From: Mikania micrantha
Taxonomy: Eukaryota; Streptophyta; Magnoliopsida; Asterales; Asteraceae
Direction: 5' to 3'
NCBI GenBank assembly: GCA_009363875.1
Contig: CM018680.1
Coordinates: 121,283,027 to 121,347,026, forward strand
DNA length: 64,000 nucleotides
Position 1 is the first letter of the stretch. Every line of letters begins with the position of its first letter. Shown here piece after piece: positions 55,702 through 64,000 of the stretch. The position numbers and the translations under genes are program-made. The notes beneath the pieces were generated by a model, which ran no database searches, was not told where the DNA came from, and was given only the letters and a program-made list of their open reading frames with translations.

Positions 55702-58078
55702 TCATCTTTTTGCCTTGGTTTTCTTTGCAACTGGAGCTTTCTTTTTATTAAACTTCTTGGATGTCGGTTTTTTCACAGCGGTTTTTCCCTTCTTTTTTGC
55801 TGCTTCCTGAATTTTTTTTATAATGTTAGCTTACATATTTATGTTACAGCTCGAGTAAAAGTAAAGGAAAAATAGGCATACTGATTTTCCTCTGCTTTTC
55901 CCATTGGCTTGTGGCTCACCACCCTCGTTTTCATCAGTTTGTCGATTAGCATGCGTATCACCTTCATCTTCAGAATTAAATAAGAATCCTTCCAAAGTTC
56001 CTACTCATGCAACCAAAAAGTAAGCAAGGAAATATAAAATGAACATCAAAAGCAATCCTTACCTTCAACCATGGTTTCAGCTTCATAAACATTTGATTGT
56101 GGCATCAGCTGAATGAAGTCATTCATTATTGCCTCTATCTGTTAAAAAAAAAACAACACAGTGACTTTTAAGCTTTCCTTTTTCACCTTGAAAAAAGCAT
56201 GAACATGGGTATGATCCAACCAACTTCTCTTATGGATTAGATGGAGAAAATAGAACTGAAATGAATGAAAAGAGAACATGCAACTGAAAAACAAACCTTT
56301 GCTTCTGACTGGCCAAAACTAACCTGAAGAAGAGCAGTGAATATGTAAGAGAGATGTCTGTCATAAGTATATAAGATCCAAGGCTACACAAGTTTGTGGG
56401 AACTTACAACACACAAAGTTCTTGAAGGCATTATTATTGTCTTGTAGATAGTTCCTGAAACAAAAAGAATACAAATATAGTATTGTATGTTTACTGAAAC
56501 CAGATTAAGATAAAAAGTTTCCCCTTGAGAAGCTTATGGTTAGGTTCATAACACCGGAAACTGTAATCAATGATATGACCAGACAATGATTTACTGCAAG
56601 ACAAATAATGCATACCTTTCAAATCCAAAAGCATATCTTGATCGCCACATGGCGAATCTGAAATAACCACCCTCCCAACAGAACCCAAATCACCACTTAG
56701 ATCAATAGAATCACCTTCGCACTCCACAAGCACCTGCAATTTTTGAGAATACAATGAGTAACAAGTTCAAAACAGACTTCAGAAAAAGATTTGAAATTAT
56801 TGATGCAGATCACACTTGCCTTTGAACGTTGAATTTTATCAGCAAGCACCAAAGGCAATCTTGAGGATGAAATCTGCAATGTTAAGTATATTTTGAAAAT
56901 CAACTGCTAAAGAATATCAAGCATACCACAACATTGGACAACTTGTCATTTTTTATTACATAAGGTCCGGTTTGCTTTTCATCAGTTGTTTCTCTTTCTA
57001 AAACCTTTAGATCATCATCCTTGTCATCATCATTCTCTGTAGCAATTTTAAAAAAACAAGTAGCATAAGAATCTAACCCAACTGCAACAAGCTTATACAG
57101 GGGAAAGCTTAGTGAAAAGCAACTAGATAGATTAGTCTGTAGGTCGCTACAATATCTTCTTATGAACATAGTCAATCAATGTATCTACCTTGGTCTGTCA
57201 TGTTCTCCCCTTTTATTTCAGCAGGTAACCTCTTCTTGGAAGACTCCAATTTTGAAGCTCGTTTAAGTGAAGTTTCTTCAGCCTCATCATCTTCCGTGTT
57301 TGGATGTTGACCTTCAGACAACTCGTGCTCTGAATCAGATGGAAATTTCCAAACTGATCTTTTAGGTTCCTTATCACATAATTAACCACCAACAATTAGA
57401 AAGTAAGACTAATTACAGCACGTGAATTAAACTACCTTGAGGAGATAACCTTCATAGTAGGTAGTAAATTCAAAGAAATTAAAGGGGAGGTGAATCATAA
57501 ACTAAAGATAGGAAGAATGATCACAAACGGTGACAAAAAACTTGGTGTCTAATTAGCTCTTGATAAAACAAATTCACGCCTCAGCTGCCAGGACGGAAAA
57601 AAAACAGAAAATACGATAATTAATAAATATTTTCTAACCTGAGACTTGGTATTCTTGGCAGCTTTCCTGTCTCCCTTGTTACCTGAATAGTGCAACAATA
57701 AATAGCATGAGGAGCAAAAGATATGTTAGTAAGAGCAAGTCTCACCTTCAGTTTCACCAAGCCTGTTCCTCTTTATACTTGGTTGTGATGTGTTGTTTAC
57801 CACAGAGCTTATTGGAAGTTGATCATCATCGGAACTGGAGGATAATGTCAAAATTGATGTTGTTGGTGGAGCCTGTAGAAAAACAACTTATTGCAGCATT
57901 TACTATCAACGTCAGTTTATAAACATCTACTTGATTCAGCAGAGTCCTTAAAATACCACATTTTCAAAACATTCACAAGATGTGATGTGTGTCTGCATAA
58001 ATTACAAGAATAAAGCGAAACTCAAACCTGGACATTACGAAGCCAGTCTGGTGAGTATTCTCTAGACGAGCTGCTCAT
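55702..58078 (-). CDS. BIN4: DNA-binding protein BIN4 (topoisomerase VI complex), 12 exons
   Basis: Exons on the - strand, in order: 58078-58028, 57872-57746, 57682-57639, 57369-57189, 57036-56927, 56873-56820, 56733-56616, 56454-56408, 56323-56297, 56138-56063, 56000-55882, 55806-55702. They total 1059 nt (352 residues plus TGA) with every junction in phase. The N-terminus MSSSSREYSPDWLRNVQ, the conserved core (LPLVLADKIQRSK, LVECEGDSIDLSGDLGSVGR, GTIYKTIIMPSRTLCV, VSFGQSEAKIEAIMNDFIQL) and a Lys-rich tail (about 320-352) match plant BIN4/MIDGET as I recall it. In Arabidopsis this protein works with topoisomerase VI in endoreduplication, in the nucleus. Residues about 75-180 are acidic and low-complexity. 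Intron 6 uses a GC donor (AAG|GCAAGT). Exon boundaries are read from splice consensus, not from transcripts. Confidence 0.93.
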
Positions 58079-58092
58079 TTTTCTTGGATTGC

Positions 58093-58110
58093 AAAACCCT
58101 AACCCTAAAA
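58093..58110 (-). promoter_or_regulatory. Double telo-box just upstream of the BIN4 start
   Basis: The - strand reads TTTTAGGGTTAGGGTTTT about 15 bases before the ATG. AGGGTTT telo-boxes are frequent near the 5' ends of plant genes for replication and translation, which suits BIN4. It may lie in the 5' UTR. Confidence 0.6.
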
Positions 58111-58995
58111 TCTCATATATATATATTACTGATACAGAGGGTTGTAGTGATTCAAAAATAAAACAAGACTTGATTTCGAATGTTATTGAGGGCTTCACAA
58201 CAAAACAAGACTACATTTCTCATATTCAAAACAAAACAAGCGTTCGACTAACTCTAGAAGCACAATATCTTAATTTATACCAATAATCCGACACTTAATG
58301 TCTTAATTTATACCTAAAAAATTTGAACAAAAATCAAAACCCTAAAATCTAAATGTTTACATTCACTAACAAATTTACAATAAACTACAATTAACCTACT
58401 CAAAAACTTAATCAAAGCAAGTAACAACAAGGTGAGAGGCCGAAATTACTACCAATTCACGCAAGGATGAAGGAACAACCGAACAAGGCAGGTAGGTCGG
58501 CACTCGGCAGGGAGACCGAAGAGGCGAAGATGGACTGGCGGCTCACGGCTGGCGCAGGTCGGCACTGGGCAGGGAGGCAGGGCGGCGGTCGGCGATGCTG
58601 CTGCTGGGCGCTGGCTGCTGCTCGGCGCTGAAGAAGATCGGGAGTGGGTTTTTTTTTTGTCCGACTAATCGAGTAATCGACTATGGCTGGATATTCAAGA
58701 TTGAGAAATGGGTTGGCTAGTTGGGCTGAATTTAAATATTGTATACTATTTGTTAATAAACTAACTTAGTTGTTAATAGTTATTAGTTAATTAATTAAAT
58801 TGATTTTATATGTTTAATTGTTTATAAATTATTTAAAATTTTTGTAATAATTTTTTAAGGGGGGACGAACATAGGGTATATATATTTTTTCCAGGGGGGC
58901 GAAATAAATTTTTTTAAAAAATTTTACACTACGGATCGGAAAACGTACACTACTAAGCGAAAAAACAAGGGGGCGGTCGCCCCCCCCCCCCATCC
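58111..58995. other. BIN4 upstream region and unassigned repeat-like DNA
   Basis: 58111-58440 is AT-rich and probably promoter. 58480-58640 is strikingly GC-rich with repeats of GGTCGGCACT and GCTGGGCGCTGG types. From about 58855 to 58991 lies a stretch with AAGGGGGGACGAAC, CCAGGGGGGCGAAA, poly-T and a C run. It looks like part of a plant repeat I cannot name. No gene is supported. Confidence 0.4.
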
Positions 58996-58999
58996 CTTG

Positions 59000-61299
59000 T
59001 AACCTGTGCCATTGCATCTTCTTCGTCTGTAAATCACCATTACACTGCAAGGAAGCAAATTTTGAGGTTCCATTGAAGATTGGAGGTGCAAGGAAGCTTG
59101 GGGTGACCATCTTGCGTATTCCACGACTTGTGCAAGGCCATTTACGAGATCTCAGCCACGTTCAGAGCTTCACCAGACCTGCTTAAGCCTCACCTCGTGA
59201 TTTAGAGCCTTGTAAGGTAGTTTCCCTATCCAATCTAGTCACAAAATCACTTGTAGTCACACATGCAAGCCATTTTGGCCACATGCACCACCATCACCAT
59301 CTTAGTCACGGAATTTTGGGTTTATGAACATGCTATTTGATGATTTTTCTACTTATTTAATGATTTCATGATAATCTATGGCAATATTGACATGATTACA
59401 TGGTTATTTGTTGATTTCATCATAAAATGGATACTTACAACCACATGCATGTATGATCCATGATGTTTCACATAATTCTTGATATTGAAATGTGGTTATT
59501 AATGATATTGGGTATGATTTAAGTGATTGGAAGTGTTGATTATAGTCAAAAGTATTGATTTAGGGCTTATTGCTAATTTTAGAAACTTTATTCTTACAAG
59601 TATGTGAATAAAGGTGTTAATGGTCACATGCATGTGTTTGAATCCATGATTTACACTTAGAATGAAGTTTAGGAAGCTAATATGATGATTCTTGGAACAT
59701 TTGGATTGTTAAAATTGTCAAAAGAATGACTTTCATGAATGTTACTAAAAATAGTAACTTTTTGTTAAGAAGTTGATAAGATTGATGAACTTGATAAGTG
59801 TTGGATGATTAACATGCTTAGTTAAATTAGTTATGATGAAGATAGGTGATATCATGTTATAAAACGGATAAAATATGCGTATTGTCGTGGGTTACTATAA
59901 ATAGTAACTTTATTTTTGCAAAGTTGTGAAATGATTATGTGTAAATGTAACTAGCGTGATTAAATGGCTATTTTGAACTAAGATAGTGATATTTAAATGA
60001 TATTGGCTATTAAATTTGGTGAAACATGCTTAGTTGTGTAACTTTCTAATTATAGTAACTTTTACGCACAAACCATGTTAAACCGGCTATGTGTAACTAT
60101 GTGTTATGTGATAGCATGCTCACTTAGGATAAATGTGCATGTTAGAATAATCAGAATATGATTTCTCGCATAACTGCCTAATGTGGAAACTTTCCTGAAA
60201 TAGAAACTTACTATAAATAGTAAGTTTCCTCACGAAAGTGACTTTGGTATCCGTACACATCACACGACACTAAACCGCACGTTACACGAGCACTTGATCC
60301 AAAACCGTCACCAACGGGTCGTTAGGTCAAACACGGTCAACACGTTCAAACACGGTCAACTCGACCCATATAACAACTTGGAGTTGTTAAGACACGAACA
60401 CGGTCCTGTGAGACCCACATATGTGAACACAAACTTACAACACCTATGTGATATAGGTAATTTCTAGCCGGCGAGCTACTCCGTTCTTATACGAACACAC
60501 ATCACTCAAACTCAGGTGAGTTTACAGCCTCACTTTTACTTCTTAACTGTTTTGTTAAACTATTGGGGTGAGAATTACTATGCGCATGTTTTAGATGTAT
60601 GACTGGTATGTTGTAAAACTATTTTCGAGTGTAACTTATATCGCATAAAGTCCTCACATACCCTTACCGTTAGTTGTGTAACAAACGAGTCGTAATTACG
60701 TAGTACTACTGGGTTTGACTAACCCCACTCGGCACCAATGTTGACTGGAGGTCATAACGAGTGTAATTTCGATGTGATGGCGGGTTCAACGATGACCCGC
60801 GAAGGCAAACGGAAACAGTATATTTTCGGTAAGATGAACTGACACACTCCACGGATCGTAGATCCAACTACTAAACTTAACATACCCAGTATATGTCTGT
60901 TTACTTTTCAGTCTGTCTAAACCTGTGAATTCACCAACTTTTTAGTTGACACTTTTCGCATGTATTCTCAGGTAACTAAATGGAGCACACGCTAGGACGC
61001 ACTCAAGGAAGCACTAAGGAGTCTGACTGGCATATAGACTCGTGTCCTAGGCTGTTGTGTGCATTTGATTTGTTTTAAAAACAATTTAAACAATGTATTG
61101 TCTGTTAAACGTTTAACTATTTTCCGCTGCTTTATTTATCTTATCTTTCCGCTGCTTACTTATGAAAACTTGTCCATTTTATAAAATTGTGAGATTGTGT
61201 AACTCATTTAGAGTCGTTCTATATGACCATGAGCTGTGATCCTGACCACGTCACACCCACGTGGACTGACACCACGAGTGGGAATTTGGGGGTGTGACA
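59000..61299 (+). repeat. Gypsy C: 5'-truncated LTR related to family B
   Basis: The last 100 bases (CCACGTGGACTGACACCACG to GGGGGTGTGACA at 61299) are almost the same as the family B LTR end read on its own strand. Landmarks follow in the same order and spacing: acceptor-like ATTCTCAG (60971), donor-like CTCAG|GTGAGT (60516), AACGGGTCGTTAGGTC (60315) and GTTACTA/TAGTAAC palindromes (about 59740-60230). Similarity fades near 59000-59040, so about 0.7 kb at the start of the LTR, including the TATA region of family B, is missing. Confidence 0.8.
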
Positions 61300-61302
61300 G
61301 AC

Positions 61303-61315
61303 TGGTATCAGAGCC
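61303..61315 (+). other. Gypsy C primer binding site
   Basis: TGGTATCAGAGCC lies three bases after the LTR end, as in families A and B. Confidence 0.85.
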
Positions 61316-61456
61316 TTGGTTATAGAGAACTAGGTTTGCATGTAGTAAACTTAGACTATAGCTATTGCCGTACGTTAGACACTACACTTAGAACTTGCAC
61401 ACTGCTGTTAATATTATTGTTATGGAACTGATGTTTACTAACCTGAGACTTACAGG

Positions 61457-61797
61457 ATGGCCAATGACAATAGGGATGCTGGCAGGAACCCGGGAAAACG
61501 CCCGGTAATTGATGAGTTGACGGAGGAGAGCCGTCGACGAGTTGACGACATCGTGGCACGAGTTGATGCCGAGATGGATCGACGTGCCAGACGGGCTATG
61601 CAGGATAGCCATTGGGGATGGTATCCCACGACTATCCGGGAGTGGGTGGTCGGGGAGCGGGTACCTCCGCCACGATACCCTGGTGATACGTCTACCGGTC
61701 AGCGACTACCACCACTCGATGTACCATTTGAGCGAGCCTTCGCAGCTCACGTTGCTTTTACCCGGCGTGAGGCTAGGAGGAACGCTGAGTTATCGGA
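61457..61797 (+). pseudogene. Gypsy C gag start, interrupted by an LTR insertion
   Basis: The frame opens MANDNRDAGRNPGKRPVIDE about 140 bases after the PBS. It runs for 113 residues rich in Arg and acidic residues until the LTR of another element begins at 61798. No CCHC or Gag core is reached. This N-terminus does not resemble that of the family B Gag, although the LTRs are related. Confidence 0.6.
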
Positions 61798-62649
61798 TGT
61801 CACACCCCGAGCCGGCGGGGTAGGATCGGATGTCCCCGTCGGGCGGAAGGTTCCCGGGGCGCGATATCGTGTGTGATAATCGGGTTGATCATATTGTTTA
61901 CATAGCATCAATGTTAAGAATATCTAAAGCACAATAAAGCATTTAAATATGATTACAAAGTTAAATTACAATATCAATGTTTGATAATTTAACTCGGTAA
62001 ACCCAACAAAAGAATCATTGTATTCTATCTTGCAATCTGTACAAGACATCCAAGAATGATTCGTATGATTAACAAAATATGTGCTTCCCAAAATCACTAG
62101 GTCCTCTATTTAGGCCGCCTAGCATGCAATCCAATAGATTAAGCTTAAACCTGTGCATCACCTGAGAAAGCATGTAAGAAAACAAAGTCAACACGATGGT
62201 TGGTGAGTTCATGTAGTTTATAAGTTTAAAATAGCTTTAGCAACCTCCTTCGATAAAACCTTAACCTCATTAACATCACCTGTATCATCTAACTCGGTAT
62301 GCTTATATATAGGGCATACCCCTGAGTCGAGCCTACGACCCGCCCAGACGCCATCCCGCCACATACTAAGTCACATAGGACATTGATGCTAATTAATTAA
62401 GCGTTTTATCTACCATCCAATCCCGTTCCCGTTATAGTTTGAGCATTTTGTATGTAAGTTTACCCCATGCACCAATAATATCCGTGAGTTCAGTACGATA
62501 GTTACCGGTATGGATAACCGAATACCCGAAGGAATCCAGTATCAATCCAGACCAGCCCCAGGTATAATTAGCAACTCAGGGGGAGATAGAGGATTTCCAG
62601 GTCGACACAAAGTCAACTAAGGATCACCAATATCGTCCTAGTTACTGAT

Positions 62650-62995
62650 CACCCAGGTAAATAGTTGTGGGAAACACCGCATGGCAAGCACTGAGAGGCC
62701 ATCAGTCAATTTCCTCGATTCAGACCCTGAAGGACACCCTATGGCAAGCACTGAGAGACCATAGTCGATGCCTTCTAGTCCCAACTGTGAAGAACACATG
62801 AAGGCAAGCACTGAGAGACCAACTATTGTTCTTACAGTCCCGACTAGGAAGAACACCTGAAGGCAAGCACTGAGAGACCAACTATTGTTCTTCCATAGCC
62901 AATAGTTTTAGCATACAAAGAGTCCAGCATTTACGTAACTTGTGCACAAGAACTAGCTTTACAACCGGTAAGGCAAGCACTGAGAGGCCAAACCG
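62650..62995. repeat. GGCAAGCACTGAGAG repeat series in the gypsy D LTR
   Basis: GGCAAGCACTGAGAGRCCA recurs five times at intervals of about 60 bases, with a wider gap before the last. The spacers partly repeat (CTATTGTTCTTAC/CC). The family A LTR has only two distant counterparts (AGAAGACTCTTGTAGTCAGG, about 21540, and a second near 21660). Confidence 0.75.
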
Positions 62996-63390
62996 TTGTT
63001 TGAGCATGGCAATCACATAGCATTCAATAGTTTATAGTATCCATAGCTTCAAGTATTCAATGTGTATGTATGTATGTTTGTATTTAGTATCCCCATATCG
63101 TTGTAGCATCATTAGCATTTAGTGTTTACATTAGTCTCTAGCATAAACCCATAGCATTAACAAGTAGCATAGTCTCATAGCATTAGTATTAAGCATGACC
63201 CATAGTGTTAGTTTGTAGCATAAACCCGTAGTATTAGCATTTAGTTTAACCCGTAATCTTAGTATTTAGCATGACTCATAGTATTAGTTTGTAGCATAAC
63301 CTCATAACATTAGCATCCACATTAGCATCATCAGATAGTATATACCCTTAGCACTTGGTATTAACACATAGCTTTAGTATTTGCAAGTAG

Positions 63391-63630
63391 CTTATGCCTT
63401 TAGCACTTGGCATAATCAAATAGTATTTAGTTTGAATAGTGTCTTATGCCTTTAGCACTTGGCATAATCAAATAGCATTTAGTTTGAATAGTGTCTTATG
63501 CCTTTAGCACTTGGCATAATCAAATAGTATTTAGTTTGAATAGTGTCTTATGCCTTTAGCACTTGGCATAATCAAATAGCATTTAGTTTGAAAAATGTCT
63601 TATGCCTTTAGCACTTGGCACAATCAATAG
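63391..63630. repeat. 52-bp tandem repeat, about 4.6 copies
   Basis: The unit begins TCTTATGCCTTTAGCACTTG and ends TTTAGTTTGAATAGTG. Copies differ at a few bases (AGTATTT against AGCATTT alternate). They lie inside the gypsy D LTR. Looser CATAGCATTAG-type phrases precede them from about 63090. Confidence 0.9.
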
Positions 63631-64000
63631 TATAAAAGCATTTTGTTAAATTTAAAACATTTGTTTTAAAAAGTATAACATGCTTCTCAGTCCCGAGTTA
63701 AAAACCAAAATAGTTTGAAAAGGGACAATGAACTCACCTTGTAGTTGTGGTAGTTGACTTAGTCTCAAACAAGAATGCACGCGCTCTTCGTGGTAATTGA
63801 TATTGTTTTCACGATCCTGTATTGATTTCAAGTTGTTTATAACTTGTAAGTATAAGTTTGTAAAGATTTGTGTGCGTGCGTGTATGTGTTAGCCTTGAGG
63901 TTGGCTAACACTTTGTGAGTCACGGTTGTCGTTCGGCCCTTGTTTCATGTGTCGTAGGTTATTGTTATTATATGTCATTACGTTGTGTTTTGAACCTTAG

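Larger units (their letters stand above)
61798..64000 (-). mobile_element. Gypsy D: LTR of family A type, cut by the window end
   Basis: Beginning TGTCACACCCCGAGCCGGCG, this is the inverted, diverged counterpart of the family A LTR end (CGCGCCCCGAGAAC...CGGCTCGGGGTGTGACA). Further matches occur around 62300-62375 (ATATATAGGGCATACC, CCACATACTAAG). On the - strand a donor-like AAG|GTGAGT lies at 63737 and an acceptor-like TTTCTCAG at 62162. Only the first 2.2 kb is visible, so it could be a solo LTR or part of a full element. It interrupts the gypsy C gag. Confidence 0.85.

Noticed and set aside
61542..61823. Second + strand frame over the gypsy C gag
   Set aside because: It is a shadow of the gag frame starting at 61457, and it runs across the LTR junction.
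63391..63630. CRISPR-like array
   Set aside because: Units are contiguous 52-bp tandem copies without unique spacers, inside a plant LTR.

Overview
This is nuclear DNA from a flowering plant, most likely a eudicot. It holds two ordinary spliced host genes about 40 kb apart, and nearly everything between and inside them is nested LTR retrotransposons. The organelle-targeted stomatin-like gene, the plant topoisomerase-VI-associated gene BIN4, Tekay-type Ty3/gypsy chromoviruses with very long LTRs, an Au/TS-like SINE and a hAT MITE all fit. Several of these would suit an Asteraceae genome, but the sequence does not prove the family. No bacterial, plastid, rRNA or CRISPR sequence was seen.

Host genes. 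A stomatin-like protein gene of the mitochondrial SLP type runs on the + strand from 2251 to 15542. It has nine exons that sum to a clean 394-codon frame. Its third intron is about 9 kb because of a nested insertion stack: a SINE (16-bp target duplication) was hit by a gene-less LTR element with 282-bp LTRs, and one LTR of that element was hit by an intact Ty1/copia element with 167-bp LTRs. BIN4 runs on the - strand from 58078 to 55702 in twelve exons (352 codons plus stop), including one GC-AG intron.

Transposon block, 17184-48452. A copia element (421-bp LTRs with no difference seen by eye, TSD CATAC) was opened up by Ty3/gypsy family A (LTRs about 3.84 kb). Family A is present as LTR - gag/pol - LTR - truncated gag/pol. 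Its second LTR was then hit by an 11,238-bp family B gypsy in the opposite orientation (two 2,989-bp LTRs, TSD GATCT) whose pol is wrecked. At 44821 the second family A gag/pol copy joins the copia pol in frame. The result is a 1,667-codon chimera carrying gypsy Gag, protease and the start of RT, then copia integrase, RT and RNase H. It is the most unusual object in the window, and it can be tested both as real biology and as a possible assembly join.

Right-hand block, 48453-64000. Here lie relics of Athila-like and other gypsy gag genes, a probable solo LTR, a 250-bp hAT MITE with 8-bp TSD, then BIN4. After BIN4 comes a 5'-truncated LTR related to family B, followed by a gag start that is broken by a family-A-type LTR running off the window end.

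A pattern across the window: every long gypsy LTR carries, on its own coding strand, a perfect AG|GTGAGT donor and a downstream pyrimidine-rich CAG|GT acceptor. This suggests a conserved spliced leader intron inside the LTRs.
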